From the NCBI GenBank assembly GCA_903909435.1, contig CAIVVT010000001.1, forward strand, positions 1-64,000: 64,000 nt of DNA. Reading direction: 5' to 3'. The position numbers and the translations under genes were made by a program. Source of the stretch: an uncultured Acidobacteriia bacterium. GTDB taxonomy: Bacteria; Acidobacteriota; Terriglobia; Bryobacterales; Bryobacteraceae. Shown piece after piece: positions 36,923 through 45,989 of this stretch. A model generated the notes under the pieces. That model was given only the letters and a program-made list of their open reading frames with translations. It ran no database searches and was not told the origin of the DNA. The first letter of the stretch is position 1. Every line of letters starts with the position of its first letter.

Positions 36923-38428
36923 ATGATCTCCCCGGCACGCACGCTTTTGCTTTCACTGACACTGCTTTCCGCCCTGGCCGCGGAGGACGCGAAGCCCGCC
37001 CCCTCCCTCCCGCCGAAAGCCGAAGCGGTGGAACCTGCGCCCGTCGTCCGTCCCCACGAAGTGACCGTTCAGGGCAAAACCCTGCATTACAAAACCACCA
37101 CCGGCCGCATGCCCATCCGCAATGCCGCGGGCGATACCGAAGCGTGGATTTTCTACACCGCCTACACTCTCGACGGCGTGCCCGACGCCTCCAAACGCAA
37201 GCTGGTCTTTTCGTTTAATGGCGGACCCGGATCCTCCTCCGTGTGGCTGCACCTGGGCGCCATCGGCCCGCTTCGCGTGAAGTTGAACGACGACGGCTCG
37301 CTGCCGGCTCCGCCCTATCAGATTGTCCCCAACGAGGGTTCGTGGCTGGACCAGGCCGACCTGGTGTTCATCGACCCCGTCGGCACCGGCTACAGCCGCG
37401 CCACGAAGCCCGATCTGGAGAAGAAGTTCTTTGGTTTGAAGGGCGATATCGAATCGGTCGGCGAGTTCATACGCATGTACCTGACCCGCAACAACCGCTG
37501 GCTATCGCCGCTGTTTCTGGCTGGCGAGAGTTATGGCACCACGCGCTGCGCCGGCCTGTCCGGCTACCTGGTGGAACACGGCATCGCGTTGAACGGCATC
37601 TTCCTGATCTCGACCGTGTTGAACTTCGGGACTCTGGAATTCGATCACTTCAACGACCTGGCGTACGAGTTGATGCTGCCCAGCTACACCGCCACCGCCT
37701 GGTATCACAAGCGCCTGGTTCCGGATCTGCAGAAGGACCTGAAAGCGGCCCTGAAAGAGTCCGAGAGCTTCGCCAACGACGGCTACGTGAAAGCGCTGAA
37801 TCTTGGCGACAGGATGAGCGCGGCGGAGCGCAAGGCGGCGGTCGCGAAACTGGCCCGGCTGAGCGGATTGAGCGCGGAGTTCATCGACCGCGCCGACTTG
37901 CGGGTTGACCTCGAACTGTTTCAACGCGAGTTGCTGCGCGATCAGAACGTGGTGGTCGGGCGTCTGGACAGCCGCCTGACCGGTCCGGGGCAGCGCGCCG
38001 TGACGACTTCGCCGGAATTCGACCCGGCCATGTCCACCATCCGGCCGCCCTACACCGCCGCCTGGTACCAATACGTCCGCACCGAACTGGGCTACGAAAG
38101 CGACGACCGCTACTATATTCTGGGAGGCGGCGTGAAGGGTTGGGACTTCGGTTCGGACAACCGCTACGCCGACGTGACGGAGCCGCTGCGGCTGGCCTTC
38201 GAGAAGAACCCGCACATGAAGCTTTACATCGGAGCAGGCTATTTCGATATGGCCACGCCGTATTTCGCGGCCTGGTACACGCTGGACCACATGAGTCTGC
38301 CAGAGGCCGCCAAGGCGAATATCCGCCGCTACACTTACGAATCGGGGCACATGTATTACATTCATCTGGAGTCGCTGCGCGCGATGCGCCGGGACGTGGC
38401 ATTGTTCCTCGACTGGGCGGTCCGCTAA
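36923..38428 (+). CDS. Serine carboxypeptidase (peptidase family S10), exported
   Basis: A 501-residue protein with a signal peptide (SPARTLLLSLTLLSALAAED). The S10 motifs are FSFNGGPGSSSVWLHLG (oxyanion region), FLAGESYGTTRCAG with the catalytic Ser near residue 203, the Asp in GAGYFDMATP, and the His in ESGHMYY. Peptidases of this type remove C-terminal residues from peptides outside the cytoplasm. GGAGGT lies 8 bp upstream. The stop overlaps the start of the PHP gene (TAATG). Confidence 0.95.
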   Translation: MISPARTLLLSLTLLSALAAEDAKPAPSLPPKAEAVEPAPVVRPHEVTVQGKTLHYKTTTGRMPIRNAAGDTEAWIFYTAYTLDGVPDASKRKLVFSFNGGPGSSSVWLHLGAIGPLRVKLNDDGSLPAPPYQIVPNEGSWLDQADLVFIDPVGTGYSRATKPDLEKKFFGLKGDIESVGEFIRMYLTRNNRWLSPLFLAGESYGTTRCAGLSGYLVEHGIALNGIFLISTVLNFGTLEFDHFNDLAYELMLPSYTATAWYHKRLVPDLQKDLKAALKESESFANDGYVKALNLGDRMSAAERKAAVAKLARLSGLSAEFIDRADLRVDLELFQRELLRDQNVVVGRLDSRLTGPGQRAVTTSPEFDPAMSTIRPPYTAAWYQYVRTELGYESDDRYYILGGGVKGWDFGSDNRYADVTEPLRLAFEKNPHMKLYIGAGYFDMATPYFAAWYTLDHMSLPEAAKANIRRYTYESGHMYYIHLESLRAMRRDVALFLDWAVR

Positions 38429-39369
38429 TGGCCGGCGGCATGATCGATCTACACACCCATACGACGGCGTCCGACGGCACGGACACACCCGAACAGCTGG
38501 TGCGGAGAGCCGTGGAGAGCGGCATCGGCACGCTGGCCATCACCGACCACGACACGCTGGACGGCGTCGATTCGGTGCTGCAGCGGGCCGCGCAAGCGGG
38601 GTTGAACCTCATTCGCGGCATCGAACTCAGCACGCGCGTCGCGGGGGAATCCGACCCGCGCCGCCGCAACGCCCATCTGCTGGCCTACTTCTTCGCCGAC
38701 CCCGGCCCGGAATTCCGGCACTGGCTCTTAAGTCTCAGAAAGCAGCGGCGCGAACGCAACGGCTTGATTGCGGAACGCCTGCAGCAGCTCGGCCTGGACG
38801 TGCAACTCGAGGAAGCCGAGGCCCTGGGACGCAATATCACCGCACGCCCGCATTTCGCCTCGGTCATGCTGGGAAAGGGCTACGTCTCGAGCGTGCGCGA
38901 GGCCTTCGACGTCTACCTCGGAGAGAGCGGCCGGGCCTACGTCGAGCGCGAAGATCCACCCATCGAGGAAGCCATCGCGCGCGCCCGGGCGGCCCGCGGC
39001 GTGACCTCTCTGGCCCACGCCATCCGGCTGAATCAGGCGGACCCCACGCGGGAGGCGAACTTGATCGGCGGCTGGGCGGACGCGGGCCTCGACGCGCTGG
39101 AAGTGTGGCACTCCGATCACGGCGAGGCCGAAGAATCGCGCTACGCTGCGGTGGCGGCCAACTGCGGTCTGGCGCGCACCGGAGGCTCGGACTTCCACGG
39201 CGAACACACGCCGGGAGTGCTGCCGGGCATCGGCAAAGGCCGGCTGCGCGTTCCGGCTTCAGTCGTGGACGACTTGCACCGCATCGCCGCCAGCCGTTCG
39301 CAGACCGGCGGACTTGCGGGCTTCCAGGCGGAGATAAGCCAGCGCGCGAACCGTGCCACCGGCGGGTGA
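38428..39369 (+). CDS. PHP-domain phosphoesterase (RNase AM/TrpH type)
   Basis: The 313-residue protein begins MAGGMIDLHTHTTASDGT, the first metal-binding motif of the PHP domain. TLAITDHDTLDGV follows, and HSDHGE and GGSDFHGEHTPG supply later ligands. E. coli YciV/RNase AM is a member that acts on 5'-phosphorylated RNA and nucleotide ends. The ATG overlaps the S10 peptidase stop codon by one base, so translation is coupled. Its 3' end overlaps the YgfZ gene on the other strand by 111 bp. Confidence 0.9.
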   Translation: MAGGMIDLHTHTTASDGTDTPEQLVRRAVESGIGTLAITDHDTLDGVDSVLQRAAQAGLNLIRGIELSTRVAGESDPRRRNAHLLAYFFADPGPEFRHWLLSLRKQRRERNGLIAERLQQLGLDVQLEEAEALGRNITARPHFASVMLGKGYVSSVREAFDVYLGESGRAYVEREDPPIEEAIARARAARGVTSLAHAIRLNQADPTREANLIGGWADAGLDALEVWHSDHGEAEESRYAAVAANCGLARTGGSDFHGEHTPGVLPGIGKGRLRVPASVVDDLHRIAASRSQTGGLAGFQAEISQRANRATGG

Positions 39370-40188
39370 CCAGGTGGCCGAGGTCACTTCGCCGACTTCT
39401 TTTTCGCCATCGAGGATTTTGTCGCCGCTCGCCGGGATGGCCGTGCCGGCAATCGAAAGTGGCGTGAGTTGGCGATTCACCAGGCCGCGCGAACGGACGC
39501 GTTCGACGATCTCCTGGCCGAGGTAACAACCCTTCTGAAAATGCAGGGCGTGGAGTTGCCCGCTCTCGTGCGCGATGTAGCGTTCAGAAATGTCGTCGCC
39601 GTAGCGCGGGCGGCCGTGCTCCAGGCGCACCGCCAGGAGATCTTCGAGGCTGGCTTGCGGCGCCACGCCGGCGAGCCGGGCTTCGATCGCCGGCCGCTGT
39701 TCGAGGGGCGCGATCAGACGAAATCCGGGCTGGCCGGTCGAACTCGCGCGCAGCACCATCCCGTCGTTCCAGGCGGTCCAGCCGTAATCGGCTTCGGGAA
39801 CGGGCGCGCCCAGCGACGTCAGCAACTCAGCCGCTTTGGGCCCTTCCAAGGCGAGTTCGTAGCTCGCTTCCGTCGCGTCCTCCAGTGTCACGTCGTCGGC
39901 GATGATGAAGCGGTCGATGTGCTCGTAGACCTTCCGGCGCGTCTCGGGCTCGGTCGAGATCAGCAGGTGATCGTCCGCGCATGAGATGAAGGCGTCGGCC
40001 AGCACGCGGCCCTGCGCGGTCAGAAAGAATGCGTACAATCCCTGCCCCGGTTGCAGGTCCTGCACGTGGTTGGTCGTCAGGGCGTGCAGTAGCCGCTTGC
40101 GGTCCTCGCCCGTCGCGCGGATGCGCCCCCGCGCCGAGAGATCGAACCATGCGGCAGACTCGCGCAGTGCTTGATAGCCGTCGGTCAT
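39259..40188 (-). CDS. ygfZ: Folate-binding YgfZ-type protein
   Basis: A GcvT-like protein involved in iron-sulfur cluster maintenance. The signature K-G-C-Y-x-G-Q-E is intact as QKGCYLGQEIVERV. Folate-binding regions include ATGEDRKRLLHALTTNHVQD. The ATG at 40188 (MTDGYQAL) fits the family; an in-frame start at 40233 would run into a family A repeat. It converges with the PHP gene with an unusually long overlap. Confidence 0.92.
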   Translation of the reverse strand: MTDGYQALRESAAWFDLSARGRIRATGEDRKRLLHALTTNHVQDLQPGQGLYAFFLTAQGRVLADAFISCADDHLLISTEPETRRKVYEHIDRFIIADDVTLEDATEASYELALEGPKAAELLTSLGAPVPEADYGWTAWNDGMVLRASSTGQPGFRLIAPLEQRPAIEARLAGVAPQASLEDLLAVRLEHGRPRYGDDISERYIAHESGQLHALHFQKGCYLGQEIVERVRSRGLVNRQLTPLSIAGTAIPASGDKILDGEKEVGEVTSATWSPAGGTVRALAYLRLEARKSAGLRTAGGDAVQVVHD

Positions 40189-40232
40189 TGAATCTATGTT
40201 CCCCATTTCGAGCGCAGCAGCGGCTTCCGGCA

Positions 40233-40301
40233 CGGAGCCGAGAATGACCGAGAGCGGTCGAGTCCGCTAGCAGCCACCACTCCCTCACGGTCGCGGCTCC
40301 G
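40233..40301. repeat. Palindromic repeat, family A, copy 3
   Basis: The right arm at 40275-40301 (ACTCCCTCACGGTCGCGGCT) is well kept, and the left arm at 40233-40258 (CGGAGCCG...GAGCGGT) has several changes. It lies in the upstream region of the YgfZ gene. Confidence 0.75.
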
Positions 40302-40324
40302 TTCCGGAAGCGAAGCCGCCCCCG

Positions 40325-40705
40325 CTATTTCAGATTGTGCAGGAATGCACCCACCAGGACCACCAGCCATCCGGAAATCACCGCGCCGCGCGCCAAACGC
40401 GCCCGCTTGGCCGGCTCCATGCCCTCGCCCCCCAGCAGCAGGGAAATCGCCAATACGTGAAGCGCCAGCAGGATCTTGATGCCGATCCCCGCGTGCCAGC
40501 CTTTCGGCGCGTCCTGCATGCGCAGCATGAATTGCCATGCGCCGCTCAACACCAGCACAACCGCTCCGGCGGTCAGCCATTTGCGGTAACTGTCCACCGC
40601 GTAAAACCCTGAAATCTGCGCTCGAAAAAGCCCGCCGAGAACGACAATCGCTCCGGCAATGTGCGCGAAACGCAGCAGCGTTCCGAGGATGAGAGAAAGA
40701 TCCAT
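40325..40705 (-). CDS. Small integral membrane protein, about four helices
   Basis: A 126-residue hydrophobic protein with segments such as LLRFAHIAGAIVVLGGLF, WLTAGAVVLVLSGAWQF and IGIKILLALHVLAISLLLG. A His in the first helix and another in KILLALHVLA resemble DUF420/CopD-type or cytochrome-b-like helical bundles, but this is not certain. It lies divergent from the MBL gene, 26 bp away. Confidence 0.65.
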   Translation of the reverse strand: MDLSLILGTLLRFAHIAGAIVVLGGLFRAQISGFYAVDSYRKWLTAGAVVLVLSGAWQFMLRMQDAPKGWHAGIGIKILLALHVLAISLLLGGEGMEPAKRARLARGAVISGWLVVLVGAFLHNLK

Positions 40706-40731
40706 GTAAACCCTTCTATACTGATGTCCGG

Positions 40732-41364
40732 ATGATCCACGAGATTCTGACCGTTGGCGCTTTGCAGTGCAACTGCTCGATTTTTGGCGACGAAACGACC
40801 CATGAGGGCATTGTCATCGACCCTGGCGACGGCAACGACGTCGCACGCGTGCTGTCGGTGCTGGGCCAGCACGGGCTGAAACTCACGGCCATCGTCATCA
40901 CGCACGCGCACATCGACCACATCGGCGGAGCGGCCAAGCTGAAGGCGGCCACTGGCGCGCCGGTCTATATGAACGCGGCCGACCAGGGATTGTACGGCAG
41001 CATGGAGATGCAGGCGGGCTGGCTGGGCATGCGTCCCCCGGAGGTCACCGAAATCGACGTGGATGCCCGCGACGGCGATACGCTGCAGTGCGGGACCACG
41101 GAACTGCAATTCATCCACACGCCCGGTCACACGCAGGGCAGCCTGTGCGTGCTGATTCCAACCCAGAACAAGCTGATTGCCGGCGACACGCTGTTCCGCG
41201 ATTCCATCGGACGCACCGACCTGCCGGGCGGCGACGGCCGGGCGATTCTGCGTTCGATCCACACGAAGCTTTTGACGTTGGATGAGACCACCGAGGTCGT
41301 CGCGGGCCACGGTCCGGGAACCACCATCGGCCGCGAGAAGGCCGTGAACCCCTTCCTGTCGTAA
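40732..41364 (+). CDS. Metallo-beta-lactamase-fold hydrolase (glyoxalase II type)
   Basis: A 210-residue protein with the metal motif ITHAHIDHIGG, then HTPGHTQGSL, DTLFRDSIGRTDLPGGD and VVAGHGPGTTIGREKAVNPF, which match the YcbL/glyoxalase II-like group of thioester hydrolases. It probably binds two metal ions. Substrate is not known. Confidence 0.9.
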   Translation: MIHEILTVGALQCNCSIFGDETTHEGIVIDPGDGNDVARVLSVLGQHGLKLTAIVITHAHIDHIGGAAKLKAATGAPVYMNAADQGLYGSMEMQAGWLGMRPPEVTEIDVDARDGDTLQCGTTELQFIHTPGHTQGSLCVLIPTQNKLIAGDTLFRDSIGRTDLPGGDGRAILRSIHTKLLTLDETTEVVAGHGPGTTIGREKAVNPFLS

Positions 41365-41412
41365 AGCCTTAGACTCCCGAGCCGCCACATCGGAGTGGCT
41401 CCGACCACCCCC

Positions 41413-41514
41413 GTGGCGCACGCTTCAGCGTGCAGTGCCGACACTCTTGTCGGCATCCATGGGTCATCACACGTGGACAAGAGTGTCCACGCTCCACGCT
41501 GAAGCGTGCGCCAC
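41413..41514. repeat. Long palindromic element, family C, copy 2
   Basis: Perfect 20-bp outer arms (41413-41432 and 41495-41514), identical to those of the copy at 24766. Inside are two hairpins, GCCGACA-CTCT-TGTCGGC (41437-41454) and GTGGACA-AGAG-TGTCCAC (41473-41490). Their cores ACACTCTTGT and ACAAGAGTGT are reverse complements, so the whole unit can fold as one long hairpin or as a cross. It lies upstream of the dehydrogenase module. Confidence 0.9.
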
Positions 41515-41583
41515 CAAGCGTTCGCCCGGCGAAACTAATCGGTTCCGGGCGATTGCCTCAACTGTCTGTAAACGATATGATTC

Positions 41584-42129
41584 GTGCTTACAGGAGTAAA
41601 GAGTCTGAATCGCCGCAACTTCCTCGTCACCGCCGCAGCCGCCGGAACGGCCGCGTGCACCGGCCGCCCGGAGACCCCCTGGCGGACCCTGACCGCCGAC
41701 GAAGCGACCACGCTGGAGGCTTGGTGCGAGTGTCTGATCCCCGAGGATTCGGACCCTGGCGCGAAGCGGGCCGGCGTCGTGCGCTACATCGACATTCAAC
41801 TCACCCGTAAATTCAAGCGCCACCGCAAGGCTTACTCGCAGGCGATCAACGCGCTGGATAAGCTGGCCTACGCGCAGAATCGCGGCCCCTTCGCCGCACT
41901 TTCGTTCGACGAGCGCTCGCTGCTGCTGGCGTCCTTCGAGAAGAGCGAGAACAGCAAGGCCTTCAACATGGTGCTCGATCACACGCTGCAGGGCTACTTC
42001 GGCAGTCCCCGGCACGGCGGCAACAAGGACTACGCCAGCTGGCGCATGCTGGGCGTCCCGCCCATACCTGTGCGCGGCCGGCTGCAATACTCGCTGCTCG
42101 ACCCCGAGTCCAACGGGGGCATCAGCTAA
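41584..42129 (+). CDS. Gluconate 2-dehydrogenase subunit 3-family protein, Tat-exported lipoprotein-like
   Basis: A 181-residue protein with twin arginines and hydrophobic stretch (SLNRRNFLVTAAAAGTAACT), including a possible lipobox (TAAC). The body, beginning LTADEATTLEAWCECLIPED, matches the small subunit (subunit 3) of membrane-bound gluconate and related sugar dehydrogenases, which aids export of the flavoprotein subunit. The stop overlaps the GMC gene's ATG (TAATG). A GTG start is used. Confidence 0.85.
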   Translation: MLTGVKSLNRRNFLVTAAAAGTAACTGRPETPWRTLTADEATTLEAWCECLIPEDSDPGAKRAGVVRYIDIQLTRKFKRHRKAYSQAINALDKLAYAQNRGPFAALSFDERSLLLASFEKSENSKAFNMVLDHTLQGYFGSPRHGGNKDYASWRMLGVPPIPVRGRLQYSLLDPESNGGIS

Positions 42130-43781
42130 TGCCGCTCCCCATGGTGGACGCAGTCGTGATCGGCGCGGGCGCCGGCGGACCGATCGTCGCGCACGAACTG
42201 GTGCGCGCCGGATGGCGTGTCGTGCTGCTCGAACGCGGCAAGTGGAACACGCCCTGGGATTGCCTGAAGGACGACCTGCGCAATCAGCGCAACCCGAACC
42301 TCGGCAATCCGTTCGGCCCGGAGGACGAAGGCAACCCGCGAGTGATCGTCGGGATGGACGGCAAAGTCTCCGTCGTCGCCCCCTACGAAGGCGGCTATAA
42401 CAACAACGCAGCCTGCGTCGGCGGCGGCACGCTCAGCTACGGCGCGATGGCGTGGCGCTTCCAGCCCACCGATTTCCGCATGGCGTCGAAGTACGGCGTC
42501 CCAGAGGGCTCGACGCTCGCCGACTGGCCCATCTCCTACGACGATCTGGAGCCCTACTACGAGAAGGCCGAATGGGAACTCGGCGTCTCCGGCGACGTTT
42601 CCAACGACCCGTTCAAAGGGCCGCGCAAGAAGGCGCTGCCCATGCCTCCGGTATCGCCGCAGGGGCGCGAATTCGAGATCCTGGACAAGGCCGCACGCAA
42701 GCTCGGGCTGCACCCCTTCCACATCCCGATGCTGCGCAACTCGGTGCCTTACAACGGGCGGCCAGCCTGTATGCGCTGCCGCTGGTGCGTCGGCTTCGCC
42801 TGCGAAGTGGACGCCAAGAACGGGACGCAGAACACCGTGCTGCCGGTGGCCCTAAAGACCGGCTTGCTGGAGCTGCGCACCGAGTGCATGACCCGGGAAA
42901 TCATGGTCGACGAGCACGGCCGCGCCAGCGGCGTACGCTACTTCGACCGCGAAGGGCACACCTGGGAGCAGCCCGCCCGCGTGGTGATCGTCTCCGGCGG
43001 TGCGATTGAATCGGCGCGGCTGCTGCTGAACTCCGCCACCAAAACGTTCCCGAACGGTCTGGGCAACCGCTACGACTGGGTGGGACGCAATCTGCAGGGA
43101 CACACTTACACCGGCGCGTGGGGCCTGTTCGACGAGATCGTTTACGACGACATCGGCCCCGGAGCGACCGTCGCGATCTCCGATTTCAACCACGGCAACC
43201 CCGGCATGCGCGGCGGCGGGGCGCTGTGCAACGAGTTCATCCGGCTGCCCTATCAGTTCGTCGGCGCGCGGCCGCCCGAAGTCCCGCGCTGGGGACAGGC
43301 CTATAAGGATTGGGTGCGGCAGGCTTACCGCCGCACGATCAGCGTGATGGGGCCGACGCAGGAGATGCCGGTGTTCGACTCGCGCATCCAGCTCGACCCG
43401 CAAGTGCGCGACAAGTACGGCATCCCGGTAGCCCGCATCTCCGGCCCAAAACACCCGCACACGCTCGAAATCAGCAACCTCCAGGCCAAGCACGCCGAGG
43501 ATTGGTTGAAGGCCGCGGGCGCGACTAAAACGTGGTTGAAACTCTCGGGCCAAGGCACGTCGGGCGGCCAGCACCAGGCGGGCACCTGCCGCATGGGCAA
43601 CGACGCGCAGACGTCCGTAGTCGACGCCAACTGCCGCGTGCACGATCTCGAAAACGTGTACGTAGTGGATGCCAGCGTCAACGTCACCAACGGCGGGTTC
43701 AATCCCGTGCTGACCATCATGGCCAACGCCTACCGCGTCGGCGAGAAGATCGCCCAGGCCCATGCCCGGGCGCGTGGCTGA
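42129..43781 (+). CDS. GMC-family flavoprotein dehydrogenase subunit
   Basis: The 550-residue FAD-dependent alcohol/sugar dehydrogenase has the dinucleotide motif DAVVIGAGAGGPIVAHELVR at the N-terminus, ACVGGGTLSYGAMAWRF, and a C-terminal YVVDASVNVTNGGFNPV with the catalytic His/Asn region of GMC enzymes (SGGQHQAGTCRMG nearby). It has no signal of its own; it is probably exported in complex with the Tat-signal small subunit. The next gene supplies a multiheme cytochrome c as electron acceptor. Confidence 0.93.
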   Translation: MPLPMVDAVVIGAGAGGPIVAHELVRAGWRVVLLERGKWNTPWDCLKDDLRNQRNPNLGNPFGPEDEGNPRVIVGMDGKVSVVAPYEGGYNNNAACVGGGTLSYGAMAWRFQPTDFRMASKYGVPEGSTLADWPISYDDLEPYYEKAEWELGVSGDVSNDPFKGPRKKALPMPPVSPQGREFEILDKAARKLGLHPFHIPMLRNSVPYNGRPACMRCRWCVGFACEVDAKNGTQNTVLPVALKTGLLELRTECMTREIMVDEHGRASGVRYFDREGHTWEQPARVVIVSGGAIESARLLLNSATKTFPNGLGNRYDWVGRNLQGHTYTGAWGLFDEIVYDDIGPGATVAISDFNHGNPGMRGGGALCNEFIRLPYQFVGARPPEVPRWGQAYKDWVRQAYRRTISVMGPTQEMPVFDSRIQLDPQVRDKYGIPVARISGPKHPHTLEISNLQAKHAEDWLKAAGATKTWLKLSGQGTSGGQHQAGTCRMGNDAQTSVVDANCRVHDLENVYVVDASVNVTNGGFNPVLTIMANAYRVGEKIAQAHARARG

Positions 43782-43797
43782 AGGAGCAAGCCCTGAA

Positions 43798-44862
43798 ATG
43801 AAGATTGCAGTCATCCTTGGCCTGATCCTGTTCGCCGCGTTCCTGATGGTTCCGGCGGCGAGTTTCGTATACGAATCCGGCGCACCCGGCGCCTGTGCGC
43901 GCTGCCATGAAATGGCGGTGCCGGTAGACCAGTGGGCGGGCTCCGCGCACCGCGGCGTCACTTGCGCCAAGTGCCACGGCGACGCGCTCACCACGGACGC
44001 GCAGTTCCACATGACCAACGCGCGGCGCGTGGTGGAACACAACTTCGGCCAGGTCGCCGAGCGGGCCCAGTTGCGCCCCGGCGACGTCTTCGCCATCCTG
44101 CAGCGCTGCCAGAACTGCCACCCGCAGGAGTACGCCTCCTGGGCCGCCGGGCCGCACTCGGTGAAGTACGAGCCGCTGTTCCTCGACAAGAAGCACAACA
44201 GCGAGCGTCACCTGATGGACGACTGCCTGCGCTGCCACGGCATGCACTACGCGGGCGGGATTCGCGACCTGGTAACGCCGCTGAACAACCAGGGGCCCTG
44301 GAGTTTCCGCGACGCTTCGATGGCGGACAAGCCAGCCATTCCGTGCCTCACCTGCCACGCCATTCACGCGCACGGCAATCCCTTGAAGGGGCACGTGCGC
44401 AAGGCCGGCATCTCGCGCAAGGAAGACGTGATGACGCCCTCGCTGGCCTTCTGGGACCGGCGCGCGCGCGAGTCCGTATCGGTCGCGCTGCTGCCGCTGC
44501 CCGCCGTACACGAAGGCGAGCGGCCGGTGAAGATGAGTCCCGACCAGCGGCAGGCGCTGTGCTACCAGTGCCACGCGCCGCTCGGCAACACGCAAGTGCG
44601 CTCGGGCGACGACCGCACGCCGGTGGGCGTGCACGAGGGCCTGTCCTGCTTTGCGTGCCACGACAAGCACAAGCAGTCCACGCGCGCATCCTGCGCCAAC
44701 TGCCATCCCAAGATGTCCAATTGCGAACGCGACGTGGAGACCATGGACACCACGTTCTTCAACAAGAACAGTGGGCATAACGTCCACTTCGTGAAGTGCG
44801 CGGACTGCCATCCCAAGGGCATCCCGGCGAAGAAGGCAAAGCTCGAGCGGGCCAGGCAATAG
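43798..44862 (+). CDS. Nine-heme c-type cytochrome, membrane-anchored
   Basis: The 354-residue protein starts with a signal anchor (MKIAVILGLILFAAFLMVP) and contains nine CxxCH motifs: CARCH, CAKCH, CQNCH, CLRCH, CLTCH, CYQCH, CFACH, CANCH and CADCH. The opening resembles the NapC/NrfH-type anchor cytochromes, but the heme count is higher. It starts 16 bp after the GMC stop and is probably its electron acceptor, passing electrons to quinone or outward. The start at 43798 gives the anchor at the N-terminus. Confidence 0.9.
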   Translation: MKIAVILGLILFAAFLMVPAASFVYESGAPGACARCHEMAVPVDQWAGSAHRGVTCAKCHGDALTTDAQFHMTNARRVVEHNFGQVAERAQLRPGDVFAILQRCQNCHPQEYASWAAGPHSVKYEPLFLDKKHNSERHLMDDCLRCHGMHYAGGIRDLVTPLNNQGPWSFRDASMADKPAIPCLTCHAIHAHGNPLKGHVRKAGISRKEDVMTPSLAFWDRRARESVSVALLPLPAVHEGERPVKMSPDQRQALCYQCHAPLGNTQVRSGDDRTPVGVHEGLSCFACHDKHKQSTRASCANCHPKMSNCERDVETMDTTFFNKNSGHNVHFVKCADCHPKGIPAKKAKLERARQ

Positions 44863-44908
44863 CCGGGCGGCCGTTTGAGGTAAGTGGGCAGGCCGGCTCG
44901 CGGTCTGC

Positions 44909-45394
44909 TCAGCCCACCGCTTGCTTCACCAGCGCACTGATCTTTGCCTCGTCGTCGGGGGTCAACTGCTTCACGGCGAAGGCGACCGGCCACACGTTGC
45001 CCGCGTCGAGGTTCGCTTTGTCGCTGAAGCCGAACGTCGCGTACCTCGTCTTGAACCGGTGCGAGCTTTGGAAGAAGCAGATGACGCTGCCGTCTTTGGC
45101 ATAGGCGGGCATGCCGTACCAGGTTTTCGCCGAGAGGGCCGGCGCGCTGGCCTTGACCAGGGCGTGCAGCCGCTCGGCCAGGGCGCGATCCCGTTCCGGC
45201 ATTTCGGCAATCTTGGCGAGCACTTCGCCTTCGCCGTCCGCTTGCTTCGCGGCGGCGCCCCGGCCCGATTCCGCCTTCAACTCCCGCGCGCGCTCCTGCA
45301 TTGCGCCGCGCTCCTCGTTCGTGAATCCCTTGACCGCCTTCGCGGACGCAGTGGCGCCCTTGGCGGATTTCAGTGTCTCTTTTCTCGGACTCAT
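44909..45394 (-). CDS. DUF1801-family protein (YdhG-like)
   Basis: A 161-residue protein with a Lys/Ala/Gly-rich, low-complexity N-terminal part (about 1-60) and a C-terminal DUF1801 domain ([38 protein letters not shown]). The family is linked to iron homeostasis (Fra/YdhG), but the function is not settled. GGAGG lies 5 bp upstream of the ATG. Not part of the kdp operon, which lies on the opposite strand. Confidence 0.82.
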   Translation of the reverse strand: MSPRKETLKSAKGATASAKAVKGFTNEERGAMQERARELKAESGRGAAAKQADGEGEVLAKIAEMPERDRALAERLHALVKASAPALSAKTWYGMPAYAKDGSVICFFQSSHRFKTRYATFGFSDKANLDAGNVWPVAFAVKQLTPDDEAKISALVKQAVG

Positions 45395-45989
45395 AGAGCC
45401 TCCCTAGCTGCGATCCCAGACGCTTCGCAAGCGCACAACAGGATTAGTTTAGCGGCATCGCGGCGGTCCAGGCAGAGCGGGTGTTCAACCCGGACGGAAC
45501 GGCGCAGGCGGTCGGGAAGTTGTCCGGCTCAATCCGCAGTCGAGCCTTCGTGAGACGGACCGGCGCGATACCATCGGGAGCCCCGTCCCTAAAATGCGGT
45601 GCCGGACGAAAGGAACGGAAAACGAACCACGTTAACACAATCTGCCGCGGCAGGTAGGAGCTCTGCGGCCGCTCAGGGACACTGTACGATAAGCGCACTC
45701 CCCGGTAGCTTGCCAATCGCCCCGAAAACGCAAACCGCTAATTTTTGCGGTTTGCGTTTTCAAGCGATTGATTCCAAAGGGCCAGATTTTAGAAACCGCT
45801 AAAACTAGCGGCTTTGGGTTTTAACCCAATTCCTACAAGCCGCTCCGCGCACCCCGATCCGCCCGCTGCGACGGCCGTCCCGGGTGCCGGGGCCGCCCCT
45901 CAATGACGGAGAGTTTGCGGTTCCCGCCGCCGCAACCCGGCACGGAATTGACCCGCAAGCCGGAGCCCGAAAAGCCGCCCGCCAACCCC
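45395..45989. other. Intergenic region with strong hairpins upstream of kdp
   Basis: The region holds a near-perfect stem with 15-bp arms GAAAACGCAAACCGC (45724-45738) and its complement (45747-45761), loop TAATTTTT. Next come AAACCGCTA...TAGCGGCTTT (45793-45815) and GGGTTTTAACCC (45816-45827). The first two stems share AAACCGCTAA. These may be a bidirectional terminator between the DUF1801 gene and kdp, or a small repeat. No coding signal is seen. Confidence 0.6.
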
